Shown: in pieces, positions 49,886 to 57,986 of the stretch
Layout of the letters: every line of letters begins with the position of its first letter
How positions within the stretch are numbered: the stretch's first letter is position 1
Assembly (NCBI GenBank): GCA_021202635.1
Contig: JAJQCQ010000028.1
Location: 1 to 64,000 of the forward strand
Source of the DNA: Lachnospiraceae bacterium
GTDB taxonomy: Bacteria; Bacillota; Clostridia; Lachnospirales; Lachnospiraceae
Direction of reading: 5' to 3'
Length of the DNA stretch: 64,000 nucleotides
Notes under the pieces: model-generated
The model's input: the letters and a program-made list of their open reading frames with translations, nothing else
Told to the model about the DNA's origin: nothing
Database searches by the model: none
Position numbers and translations under genes: made by a program

Positions 49886-52012
49886 TCAGAGACTGATCTG
49901 CCTGCCCGTCTGTTCTCTTTGCCGGTCGTAAATGGCTTTCATTTCCCGGTGCTCCGGAAGGGTCAGCTCCGGATCTTTCTTCGTGATACCCGCCACCGCT
50001 TCGTTCGCCAGCTGCAGCACATCCGCATCCGCGTAGACATCCGCCAGGCGAAAATTCATCAGGCCGCTCTGGCGAACGCCAAATAGATCCCCCGGACCGC
50101 GCAGCTGCAGATCCTTTGCGGCAATCTCAAAGCCATCGTTCGAATGATTCAGAATATCCAGGCGTTCTGTCACTTCGCTGCTTTTTCCTCCATGCAGAAA
50201 GATACAGTAGGATTGCGCATCCCCACGCCCGACGCGACCGCGCAGCTGGTGAAGCTGTGCCAGACCGAACCGCTCCGCGTTTTCAATCAGCATTACCGTA
50301 GCGTTCGGCACGTTTACGCCGACTTCCACAACCGTCGTGGACACCAGCACCTGAATCTCGTTGCGAAGGAAACGTCCCATGACTTCGTTCTTTTCCTGGG
50401 GTTTCATACGTCCATGCAAATACTCTGCCCGAATATCAGCCGGAAGAGCCTGGCGAATGGTTTCGGTATATTCTATAACATTCTCTGCGTCCACCAGATC
50501 GCTCTCTTCTACCATGGAGCAGATCACATAGGCCTGATGCCCCAGCCGTACCTGTTTTTCGATAAAATCCCAGGCTTTTGGTCGCCAGGATGGACCGACG
50601 ACACAGTTTTTGATCGGCAGCCGGTTTGCCGGCATTTCATTCAGCACGGAGATGTCCAGATCTCCATAAAGAATCACCGCCAGAGTGCGGGGAATCGGCG
50701 TAGCACTCATGACAATAGTATGCGGTGTATTCCCCTTTTGTGCGAGGTTCTCTCTCTGCCGCACACCGAACCGGTGCTGTTCATCCGTGATAACCAGCGC
50801 CAGCGCATGATACCGTGCCTTCTCCTGAATCAGCGCATGTGTGCCAATAATAATAGACGCTTCGCCGGATTCCATCCGGACGTATGCCTCACGCTTTTGC
50901 TTTGCCGTCATGGAACCGGTCAGAAGCAGAGGCTTGTAGGGAAGTCCACTTTTTTCCAGAAGTGCGCAGATCGATTCGTAATGCTGCGCGGCAAGCACCT
51001 CAGTCGGCGCCATCAGAGCGCCCTGATAGCCGTTCTCTGCTACCGTCAGCAACGCCAGCACAGCCAGGATCGTCTTCCCGGACCCAACATCGCCCTGAAT
51101 CAGCCGGACCATAACCTTTTCTCCCTGCAGCTCACGCTGCAGATCCGCCCATACTTTTTTCTGCGCACCCGTTAGTGAATAAGGCAGCGAATGAATCAGA
51201 GCGTCCGCGGCTCCCTTCGCACGAATATGAAAGGAATGCGTTTCCTGCTCTCTGTGTTCTCTCAGACTATGCAGCTGAAGCAGGAAAAAGAAAAACTCAT
51301 CGAAGGCCAGACGACGATGTGCTTTTTGAAGCGATTCAAAGCTGTCCGGAAAATGCATCTGTGAGACTGCTTCCGCCCAGGCGCACAGATGGTATCGCGT
51401 TCTCATTTCCTCCGGCAGGTAGTCCAGATCGTCGGCGGCCACACGGGAAGTCCTGTTTTTTTCATCGGAACTCTGCTTTCGATCCGTTCTGTCCTCCGAA
51501 AGCGGAAGGTCCGCCAGCGCCTGCTTCACCGCTTTCTGCACCATCCGCACAGTCATGCCCTTTGTGAGCGAATAGACCGGCTGCAGAGTCATTGTCAGGG
51601 CTTCGTACTGCTCTTCCTGAAAAACAGCCGCCTGCTCAATGAGCAGGCGCTTTCCCTTTCTTTTTGTCTTGCCGCGAAAAATATATGGCACCTGCATGCG
51701 CAGGGAATTCTTCAGATATGGCATATTGTACCAGGTCAGCAACACCTCCCCGACTCCGTCGCTGCAGGATGTAGTAGTAATACACTTTCCCCCATAATAA
51801 CGATTGACTGGCAAAGAGACAAGCGTCCCTCTGATGGTGACAACCTCCTCCTGTGGCAGATCCTGCATGGGGACAGGCTCCTCATACCGCTCATAGGCGC
51901 GTGGATAATAAGAGAGAAGATCGCCGACTGTTTTAATTCCAACTGTTTCAAATAAATGCTTTGTCTTTTCGCCGATACCTTTCAGGTAATCAAGCGGAGA
52001 ATCGAGCTTCAT
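49886..52012 (-). CDS. recG: ATP-dependent DNA helicase RecG
   Basis: Branch-migration helicase that reverses stalled forks and processes Holliday junctions. About 708 residues. The N-terminal wedge/OB domain includes YYPRAYERYEEP and VVTIRGTL. Helicase motifs: motif I LIQGDVGSGKTI, motif II DEQHRFG, motif III MSATPIPRTLA, and QLHQLRGRVGRG (motif VI). The C-terminus has LRGPGDLFGVRQSG and ends with a family-typical PELTLPEHREMKAI. ATG at 52012 follows GAGAGG by about 10 nt; the longer frame reads through a family B repeat and is spurious. Order asp23-yloV-recG matches bacilli. Confidence 0.97.
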   Translation of the reverse strand: MKLDSPLDYLKGIGEKTKHLFETVGIKTVGDLLSYYPRAYERYEEPVPMQDLPQEEVVTIRGTLVSLPVNRYYGGKCITTTSCSDGVGEVLLTWYNMPYLKNSLRMQVPYIFRGKTKRKGKRLLIEQAAVFQEEQYEALTMTLQPVYSLTKGMTVRMVQKAVKQALADLPLSEDRTDRKQSSDEKNRTSRVAADDLDYLPEEMRTRYHLCAWAEAVSQMHFPDSFESLQKAHRRLAFDEFFFFLLQLHSLREHREQETHSFHIRAKGAADALIHSLPYSLTGAQKKVWADLQRELQGEKVMVRLIQGDVGSGKTILAVLALLTVAENGYQGALMAPTEVLAAQHYESICALLEKSGLPYKPLLLTGSMTAKQKREAYVRMESGEASIIIGTHALIQEKARYHALALVITDEQHRFGVRQRENLAQKGNTPHTIVMSATPIPRTLAVILYGDLDISVLNEMPANRLPIKNCVVGPSWRPKAWDFIEKQVRLGHQAYVICSMVEESDLVDAENVIEYTETIRQALPADIRAEYLHGRMKPQEKNEVMGRFLRNEIQVLVSTTVVEVGVNVPNATVMLIENAERFGLAQLHQLRGRVGRGDAQSYCIFLHGGKSSEVTERLDILNHSNDGFEIAAKDLQLRGPGDLFGVRQSGLMNFRLADVYADADVLQLANEAVAGITKKDPELTLPEHREMKAIYDRQREQTGRQISL

Positions 52013-52063
52013 GACTTTCTTCCTCTCAATGAACGTTTCCCTCGCCGGGAAGGCAGCTTCCCA

Positions 52064-52130
52064 CGTTACAACATCTACGTTTTCGCCCCTGGCCACACAG
52101 CAAGTACGTGGTCGGGATATGAACAGTAAC
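52064..52130. repeat. Family B intergenic repeat
   Basis: Contains ATCTACGTTTTCGCCCCTGG and GTGGTCGGGATATGAACAGT; it is the inverse of the copy at 40204-40275. Located between yloV and recG. Confidence 0.65.
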
Positions 52131-52161
52131 CTTCCCTCAGAGTGCGGAAACATTCCATTAT

Positions 52162-53958
52162 TTATTCTACAGATATAATATAATAATAGATGGGCTGTCC
52201 GCCATAATTCAGCTCCACATCACAGTCCGGATAACGTTCTGCGATGTGATCCAGGAGTACATCCGCCTCTTCTTTTTTCATATCCTCTCCATAATAGATG
52301 CTGATCAGCTCCGCCTCATCCGTCATCATCTCCGCAATGGTCTCTTCCGCCACCAGAGTCGTGTCCTTTCCGACCGCTAAGATCGAGTGATCCCCCACTC
52401 CCATGATATCGCCCGCCGATATCACTTTATTCTCTATGTGCGTATCACGCACCGCATAAGTCACCTGACCGGTGCGCACATTTTCAATCTCCAGCTCCAT
52501 CACCATCGCATTCTCTTCCGGTGACTTTTCCGGCACATAGTTAATCACAGCGGTAATGCCCTGCGGCACCGTCTTCGTCGGGATCACAAAAATATTCTTA
52601 TCCCTGGTCAGAGATTTTGCCTGATTCGCCGCCAGGATGATGTTTTTATTGTTCGGCAGGATAAAAATATTCTTTGCATTTACCTGGTCAATGGCATTCA
52701 GCATGTCCTCTGTACTCGGATTCATCGTTTGCCCGCCCTCAATCAGACAGTCTACCCCGAGGTCACGAAAGATATCAGCGATCCCATCCCCGATCGATAC
52801 AGAAATAAACCCTGTCTCCTTCAGATCCACACGCTTCGACATCTCCGGAATCGCAAACGGATTCGCGCCCTCTTCTGTCTTTTCCTGGCCGGTCTGACTT
52901 CCCTCATTATTATCGGAAGCGCAGTCAGAAACGGAAGAGGAGGAAAGCTGCTCCATTTGTGTATTTTCAATGCGAATCTGCATCAATGCACCCAGCTTCA
53001 GGGCTTTCTGAAGAACACGCCCGGGATCGTTGGTGTGAACATGTACACGCACACGCCCGGCCTCAAAGGCCAGCGACACACCGTCACCAATCGCCTCCAG
53101 ATACGTCCGGAACGCAAGATCCGCGTCCGGAGTATACTCTTTTGCCGGAATGACCTGAAATGCTGTATCATACAGGAAAGCGGATTCCACCTCAGACTGT
53201 CCGGAAGCAGTGCTCCCAGCAGACTGTCCCTGCTCCATTGTATTTCCGAAGGATATGTCCTGTTCGTGGTTCAGGGATTCCCCGCGCGTCTGCGTCCTGT
53301 CGTCCGGATTCGCTTCCTCTGCCGCCGGGGGGACAATCCCCCGAAAGGCGTCAAACGCACCTTTGAGCACCTGCACAAGTCCCTGTCCGCCGGAGTCGAC
53401 GACTCCCGCCTCCTTCAGTACCGGCAGAAGCTCCGGTGTCTCATTCAGCACTTCCTCCGTGCGTGCCAGAATCTCACTCATCAGAATCTCCATCTCAATG
53501 TCCGGATTTTCCTCAATCAGCTCTGCAGCCCGCTCCGCACCGCCTCTGGCCACGGTAAGAATCGTGCCCTCCTTCGGCTTCATAACCGCCTTATAGGCCG
53601 TCTCTACCGCTTTCTGGAAAGCCGCGGTCAGGATGACCGGAGTGATCTCCTCTTCGGTGCGGATCACCTTGGTAAAGCCACGCAGCAGCTGAGAAAGAAT
53701 CACGCCCGAGTTTCCCCGTGCTCCGCGCAGAGAACCGGAAGAAACCGCTTTTGATAAGGATTCCATCGTCAGAGAATCCAGGGCAGATACCTCTCTGACT
53801 GCGGACATAATGGTAAGTGTCATATTCGTACCCGTGTCACCGTCCGGTACCGGAAATACATTGAGTTCATTGATCCATTCTTTATTTGACTCAAGATTTC
53901 TGGCCCCGGCCAGAAACATTTTCGCACATAAATCTGCGTTGATTGTATTCGTATTCAC
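52162..53958 (-). CDS. DAK2 domain fatty acid kinase-like protein (YloV/FakA family)
   Basis: Dihydroxyacetone kinase-like protein of 598 residues; members phosphorylate fatty acids bound to a FakB (DegV) partner. The N-terminal DhaL domain has FPVPDGDTGTNMTLTI (Mg/ATP-binding Asp residues) near residue 36, SGSLRGARGNSGVILSQ and VVDSGGQGL. The C-terminal half holds EIGxF-like SISIGDGI and NVFILPNNKNIILAA of the family. A low-complexity linker (about residues 215-245, QSAGSTASGQSEVE) separates them. GTG at 53958 follows GGAGG by 9 nt. It is downstream of asp23 and upstream of recG, an order kept across Firmicutes. Confidence 0.9.
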   Translation of the reverse strand: MNTNTINADLCAKMFLAGARNLESNKEWINELNVFPVPDGDTGTNMTLTIMSAVREVSALDSLTMESLSKAVSSGSLRGARGNSGVILSQLLRGFTKVIRTEEEITPVILTAAFQKAVETAYKAVMKPKEGTILTVARGGAERAAELIEENPDIEMEILMSEILARTEEVLNETPELLPVLKEAGVVDSGGQGLVQVLKGAFDAFRGIVPPAAEEANPDDRTQTRGESLNHEQDISFGNTMEQGQSAGSTASGQSEVESAFLYDTAFQVIPAKEYTPDADLAFRTYLEAIGDGVSLAFEAGRVRVHVHTNDPGRVLQKALKLGALMQIRIENTQMEQLSSSSVSDCASDNNEGSQTGQEKTEEGANPFAIPEMSKRVDLKETGFISVSIGDGIADIFRDLGVDCLIEGGQTMNPSTEDMLNAIDQVNAKNIFILPNNKNIILAANQAKSLTRDKNIFVIPTKTVPQGITAVINYVPEKSPEENAMVMELEIENVRTGQVTYAVRDTHIENKVISAGDIMGVGDHSILAVGKDTTLVAEETIAEMMTDEAELISIYYGEDMKKEEADVLLDHIAERYPDCDVELNYGGQPIYYYIISVE

Positions 53959-53973
53959 TGTTATGATCCTCCA

Positions 53974-54330
53974 TCAGTCAATCACACGCACGCCTTCGAC
54001 GTACATATTGATCTTCTCAACCTCCATACCGGTGAACTCCTCCACGCGGTATTTCACGCTGTCGAACAGATTATCCGCGACAGCCGAAATACTCACTCCA
54101 TAAGCTACAATCACATGGAAATCGATCGTGATCCTGTTCTCTTCAATTTTCACACTCAGTCCGCGTTCCAGACTGTCTCTTCTCAGGAGACGTACCAGAC
54201 CGTCTTTTACATTCACGATCGCCATTCCGACAATTCCAAAGCATTCGACCGCAACACTGCCGGCATACGTAGCAATGACATTCGGATCAATCACAATCGA
54301 GCCAAGCTCATTATTCATGCGTCCCTTCAT
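53974..54330 (-). CDS. Asp23/Gls24 family envelope stress protein (YloU-like)
   Basis: Small protein of 118 residues of the alkaline shock protein family, probably membrane-associated through partners. Family features are GSIVIDPNVIATYAGSVAVECFGIVGM and DFHVIVAYGVSISAVADNLFDSVKYRVEEFTG with EKINMYVEGVRV. GGAGG is 9 nt before the ATG. It is first gene of the leftward asp23-yloV-recG array and is divergent from rpmB, as yloU is in Bacillus. A TTGCAA-16-TAGAAT promoter precedes it. Confidence 0.93.
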   Translation of the reverse strand: MKGRMNNELGSIVIDPNVIATYAGSVAVECFGIVGMAIVNVKDGLVRLLRRDSLERGLSVKIEENRITIDFHVIVAYGVSISAVADNLFDSVKYRVEEFTGMEVEKINMYVEGVRVID

Positions 54331-54436
54331 GGGCAGGAACCTCCTCTGTCTTCCTTCTGATTTACACTATTCCATTTGACTTGCTTATATGTCGTTCCGG
54401 ACAGCGGACTGCCGCCCCGAACATTATGCTTTTACC

Positions 54437-54464
54437 ATTCTACCAGAAACACGGATATTTGCAA
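54437..54464 (-). promoter_or_regulatory. Promoter of asp23-yloV-recG
   Basis: Leftward TTGCAA, 16-nt spacer, TAGAAT. The divergent rpmB promoter has the same two hexamers with a 17-nt spacer. Confidence 0.5.
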
Positions 54465-54494
54465 CCAAATTTTCATGAATTTTTCATTTTATGC

Positions 54495-54523
54495 TTGCAA
54501 ATCTCCCCTGTATCTGTTAGAAT
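54495..54523 (+). promoter_or_regulatory. Promoter of rpmB
   Basis: TTGCAA, 17-nt spacer, TAGAAT; leader of about 75 nt to the start at 54603. Confidence 0.6.
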
Positions 54524-54602
54524 GTGAGATGTTGTGAGTCCCGAAAAGAAGAAAGTTTTTTCTTGCTTGGTAAGACTTAGTTTGAGGCAAGGAGGTGCAG
54601 TC

Positions 54603-54791
54603 ATGGCAAGATGTGCTATTTGTGATAAATCCGTACATTTCGGTAATCAGGTGAGCCATTCACACAGAAGGAGTAATAAGATCTGGAAATCAAACATTCA
54701 GAAGGTCAAAGTGAAAACCGGCGCAACTTCTGCAAAGAGAATGTATGTGTGCACTGGATGTCTGAGATCCGGTAAAGTAGAGAGAGCGTAA
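54603..54791 (+). CDS. rpmB: 50S ribosomal protein L28
   Basis: Large-subunit ribosomal protein of 62 residues. ARCAICDKSVHFGNQVSHSH at the N-terminus and CTGCLRSGKVERA at the C-terminus form a four-cysteine zinc ribbon (CxxC...CxxC), the zinc-binding C+ form of L28. KIWKSNIQKVKVKTG is the rRNA-binding centre. ATG at 54603 follows GGAGG by 7 nt; longer readings are not needed. It is transcribed alone with its own promoter and terminator. Confidence 0.98.
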   Translation: MARCAICDKSVHFGNQVSHSHRRSNKIWKSNIQKVKVKTGATSAKRMYVCTGCLRSGKVERA

Positions 54792-54814
54792 TAAATGGTG
54801 CTCGTGCACAGCTG

Positions 54815-54861
54815 ACAGCAGGACAGACTTGGAAAATCCACAGTCATCCTGCTGTTTTTTT
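54815..54861 (+). terminator. Terminator of rpmB
   Basis: ACAGCAGGA and TCCTGCTGT (9 bp, 23-nt loop) followed by a T run. Confidence 0.85.
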
Positions 54862-54903
54862 ATTACAGTTCAGAACAGCATCGAAATGAAAAGACAGGTG
54901 CTC

Positions 54904-55041
54904 TCATCCCATAAACAGGTTATATCCCATCAGCAGCAGAAATAGAATCAGAAGCACACTGACCAGTACGCTGTCAAACAGCATCTTGACCATCATCCCA
55001 AGTCCAACCCAGAATAAGGTATACCCCACCAGTCTCCGCAT
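54904..55041 (-). CDS. 45-residue two-helix membrane protein
   Basis: Small frame not usually caught by gene callers: MRRLVGYTLFWVGLGMMVKM then LFDSVLVSVLLILFLLLMGY and NLFMG. The whole protein is hydrophobic with two helices (positive-inside Arg2-Arg3 and Lys19) and a short turn with Asp23. A weak GGGAT precedes the start. Between L28 and gerW, leftward like gerW. Protein-like composition and clean boundaries support it; function unknown. Confidence 0.6.
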   Translation of the reverse strand: MRRLVGYTLFWVGLGMMVKMLFDSVLVSVLLILFLLLMGYNLFMG

Positions 55042-55194
55042 CAAACATCAGATCCCGATTTGCAGCATTTCCAGATACGAGTTCAGCCTCTGCGGTCTGT
55101 CTTTATCCATTGGAAACGCCGCGCTTTCTTTAATCTATGCAGGCATCTGTAAAATTATGTTTCAGGCTGCAGTCCCGGCCAGACAGACATCATT

Positions 55195-55230
55195 ACAGGT
55201 CACGCCCTGACCAGATTTACGTTACTTTTC
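55195..55230. repeat. Family C repeat copy
   Basis: ACAGGTCACGCCCTGACCAG then ATTTACGTTACTT, matching the left arm of the element at 39301. The right inverted arm seen there is absent here. It contains a small GGTCA/TGACC hairpin. Confidence 0.6.
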
Positions 55231-55248
55231 AGTCTTCTGTCCATGCGC

Positions 55249-55653
55249 TCAGAAGGTGGATTCCTCCTCTGACGCCGTGTGAATTGCTTCATCTACCTCC
55301 GGATCTGACTCCTTTTCCCCTCTCTGCCCCGGCATAAATTTATTCACGATATCCGGAACCATGTCCAGAACCTTTGTCACAGCATCCTGATTTTTCACAT
55401 TGACCAGCTTCGTCGTCCCATTTGAAATCACCAGAACCGCGCTTGGCGAAATCTTTCCTCCCATTCCGCCGCCGCCCGCATTCTTTTTCTCTTCAGACTT
55501 TGCTGAAGCAGCGACTCCAAAAGCGACATCCACCAGAGGAAGAATAATCGTATCTCCTACGGTAATCGGATCCCCGACCACAGTCTTCGTCGTAATAAAA
55601 TCATCCATTCCCTTAAACAATGATGCTACTGTGTTTTGAAAATTTTCTGCCAT
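55249..55653 (-). CDS. GerW/YtfJ family spore germination protein
   Basis: Sporulation protein of 134 residues. The Bacillus homologue YtfJ/GerW is needed for germination through SleB or in spore coat/cortex function. Family features are NTVASLFKGMDDFI near the N-terminus, VVGDPITVGDTIILPLVDVAFGVA and the Gly-rich GGGGMGGKISPSAVLVI. ATG at 55653 follows AAGGAG by 7 nt. It is paired with the DUF2953 gene upstream (16 to 37 nt), the same as ytfI-ytfJ in Bacillus, so joint function in spores is likely. Confidence 0.9.
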   Translation of the reverse strand: MAENFQNTVASLFKGMDDFITTKTVVGDPITVGDTIILPLVDVAFGVAASAKSEEKKNAGGGGMGGKISPSAVLVISNGTTKLVNVKNQDAVTKVLDMVPDIVNKFMPGQRGEKESDPEVDEAIHTASEEESTF

Positions 55654-55690
55654 ATTAAAACTCCTTTTCCTCATTCAAATTTATCCGCAT

Positions 55691-56944
55691 CTATTTACGA
55701 AACGCGCGGATGAGCCTGCGCAGCTTTTTATTAAAAAATGCCCACCATGCCATGCGAACCGGATGAATCAGCCGGATATGCCCGCGAACCTCCAGCTCCG
55801 TATCCAGCATCGTATCCGTGAACTGCGGTGTAATCTGAATATCCCCGCAGTTTGCAGGAAGGAGCAGATACAATACTCCCGTCAGTTCACCGGTGAGCGC
55901 CGGATCCCCTGTACCAAAACGGAAATAGCCGCTTCCCTTTCTGACCCGAAAGTGATGCAGCATCTTTTTTACCTGCTCCCAGACATCCAGCAGAACCTCT
56001 CTGGCTTCATATTTCTCTGCTTTTTTGAAAAACCGGCTTATTTTTCTCTTTATCTGCTCCGGTTTTCGCAGGAGCTTCTTTCCCTTACGTACCAGACGCC
56101 GGATCTGTTCCGGTATCTGCTTTATTCTTTCACAAAAAGCCCGGATTTTATCCAGGAACGTTTTCGTGTGTCCGGTTCGTCCTTCCTGACTGTTCTGCCC
56201 GGCTCGTCCTCCCTGTCTGTTCTGCTCCGCTTGTCCGGCCGCTTCTCTTTGCCCGGTCTGTGCTGTCCATCCGAATGCTTCTCCCTGCCCGGTCTGTTTC
56301 ACCTGCCCGGCAGTTTCATTTTGTTCGGACTTTTCTGTATGACCGGGCTGCCTCTCCTGTTCTGTCTGTCGAGACACCGTCCCCCGCCCGGAATCATCCA
56401 TCTGCTGAGCTCCATTTGCCCGTCCGGATTCTTCCATCTGTCCGCACTGCTTTCTCTCCCTGCCGGCTTCTGCCTGTCCGGACTGCTTTCTCTCTCTGCC
56501 GGCTTCTGCCTGTCCGGCTTTCTTTCTTCGACCCGACTTTTTCGGCCTTGCCCGTTTGTTCTCCGCTTTTTTCTGCTTTCGCTTTTGAAAAAAGGAATAA
56601 ACTGCAAAAGGGTCGATTCCCAGAATGCGCAACTGTACTCCGGTCTGAATCTCCGGGCGCAAGGGAAGCGGATTCACAGACGCATCGAAACCAGCAGAAT
56701 CATCCGCAGCCGCTTTCTTTTCAGAAGCAGGCAGAACCTCTGCGAAAGCCTTCACGGAAACCAGATGAAGCAGCCAGCTGATCTCTGCTGCGCCGCTCTT
56801 TTTCTTTTCCGTAAACGCCCCCGAAAGGTGATATCGGATCGGAGAAAACAGAACAGCCAAAAGCAGCGCTGCCACCAGCAAAACCAGAACCAGCAGCACG
56901 ATGCCTGCTATCTTCAGTATTGTCAAAAATATATGAAGTATCAT
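55691..56944 (-). CDS. DUF2953 membrane protein (YtfI-like) with a low-complexity insert
   Basis: Predicted membrane protein of about 417 residues. One N-terminal helix (AGIVLLVLVLLVAALLLAVLF, residues 13-33). The DUF2953 core is split: an N-terminal half up to about residue 130 and a C-terminal half from about 300 (GYFRFGTGDPALTGELTGVLY). Between them is a Lys/Arg/Gln/Glu/Gly-rich segment (repeats of AGRERKQ, QAEAG, GQTEQ) that is far longer than in Bacillus YtfI (about 225 residues in all). Start at 56944 is chosen because MILHIFLTIL gives a proper helix; the longer frame to 57139 overlaps the next gene. Upstream of GerW, so probably sporulation-related. Confidence 0.8.
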   Translation of the reverse strand: MILHIFLTILKIAGIVLLVLVLLVAALLLAVLFSPIRYHLSGAFTEKKKSGAAEISWLLHLVSVKAFAEVLPASEKKAAADDSAGFDASVNPLPLRPEIQTGVQLRILGIDPFAVYSFFQKRKQKKAENKRARPKKSGRRKKAGQAEAGRERKQSGQAEAGRERKQCGQMEESGRANGAQQMDDSGRGTVSRQTEQERQPGHTEKSEQNETAGQVKQTGQGEAFGWTAQTGQREAAGQAEQNRQGGRAGQNSQEGRTGHTKTFLDKIRAFCERIKQIPEQIRRLVRKGKKLLRKPEQIKRKISRFFKKAEKYEAREVLLDVWEQVKKMLHHFRVRKGSGYFRFGTGDPALTGELTGVLYLLLPANCGDIQITPQFTDTMLDTELEVRGHIRLIHPVRMAWWAFFNKKLRRLIRAFRK

Positions 56945-57033
56945 TCTTTCAGTTGAAACCTCTCCTGACCTTTTCTGTTTACCCGCAGCTATACAGCCCT
57001 GCATCCTGTACAGCGAAGGGAATATCCTCTGCT

Positions 57034-57351
57034 TCAGATTCTTGCCAGAAAATACCTTCTGAGGTCCGCGGTCTTTGTCTCCGCGTACACCTGCTCCGTC
57101 ATCTGCACAAGAAGCTCCTTCGCTTCTGATTTGCCGCATGCAATCCCCAGAATCACAGCAGACGATAAGTCCCAGATCGTCTCAGCAAGGCAGCGCTGCG
57201 GCACGATCTCCAGCTGATTGTGCTCGGTATCCGTACGAAGCAAAATCAGATAAAGTCCTGGAACGGCCTTTTGCGCTTCCACCATTCGTCTGATTTTTTT
57301 TTTCTTCTGTAAAAAAGTCTTCCCGATATAAAGGTTCCGATACCAGTTCAA
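57034..57351 (-). CDS. Conserved small protein of unknown function
   Basis: About 105-residue protein with WYRNLYIGKTFLQKKKKIRRMV at the N-terminus, AVPGLYLILLRTDTEHNQLEI in the middle and the helical ILGIACGKSEAKELLVQMTEQVYAET near the C-terminus. I recall similar short proteins in other Lachnospiraceae with the pattern YxGxxL...YLIxL...NQLEF...DLRxYxL, but no function is known. TTG at 57351 follows AGGGG by 9 nt and gives that family start; an ATG at 57381 is an alternative. It lies between NUDIX and DUF2953 genes, leftward. No membrane segment. Confidence 0.65.
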   Translation of the reverse strand: MNWYRNLYIGKTFLQKKKKIRRMVEAQKAVPGLYLILLRTDTEHNQLEIVPQRCLAETIWDLSSAVILGIACGKSEAKELLVQMTEQVYAETKTADLRRYFLARI

Positions 57352-57447
57352 TCTGATTTCCCCTTGAAAAAAAGCCGACATTCCGCACTCACGCAGAATC
57401 CCGGCATTGTGAAAAAAGGCTGCAACGCCCTCTTCGTCCCGGCGACA

Positions 57448-57900
57448 TTAAAAGTATTTTCGGTTTCCCCAGAGATTGTTCTTCTTTAGATTCAGATACT
57501 CGCTGTACGCTTTCTCCAAAATCATCTTCTCATTGGAAAATCGGAGCAGATGATAAGCCTCATGATACTTGTAATATCCCGAATCAATAAAATACTCTTC
57601 CCGCTGTGGTTTGCTGTAATAGCTGTCAGCCATCATCAGATACCAGTGTACATCCTTCGACACAATGTCATCCGGTACACTAAATGTGTACTGACTCTTT
57701 CCGACATACTTGATGATAGCAGCCCTGACTCCGGTTTCCTCCAAAACTTCGCGTGCCGCGGTTTCCTTGAAATCCTCGCCTTCTTCAACCGTTCCCTTCG
57801 GCAGAACCCAGCCTTCGTACTTATTCCGATAGCTTTTGTACAGAACAAGCACCTTCCCCCTGAAAATCACCACACCGCCACAGCTAATTGCTTCAATCAT
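57448..57900 (-). CDS. NUDIX hydrolase
   Basis: Hydrolase of nucleoside diphosphates linked to another moiety, 150 residues. The Nudix box is GTVEEGEDFKETAAREVLEETG (G-x5-E-x7-RE-x2-EE-x-G, from about residue 42), complete with all metal-binding Glu. It begins AISCGGVVIFRGKVLVLY and ends with basic NLKKNNLWGNRKYF. ATG at 57900 is 7 nt after AGGAGG. In this cluster it follows the PBP gene, but its substrate (for example diadenosine polyphosphate or oxidised nucleotide) is not evident. Confidence 0.92.
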   Translation of the reverse strand: MIEAISCGGVVIFRGKVLVLYKSYRNKYEGWVLPKGTVEEGEDFKETAAREVLEETGVRAAIIKYVGKSQYTFSVPDDIVSKDVHWYLMMADSYYSKPQREEYFIDSGYYKYHEAYHLLRFSNEKMILEKAYSEYLNLKKNNLWGNRKYF

Positions 57901-57986
57901 TGCAACGCCTCCTGTTTGCGTGTGACCCAATTTTGAATGAACTGTGTTCAGTATAACTCTTTTTCTCCAAACACGCAACCAGAAAA

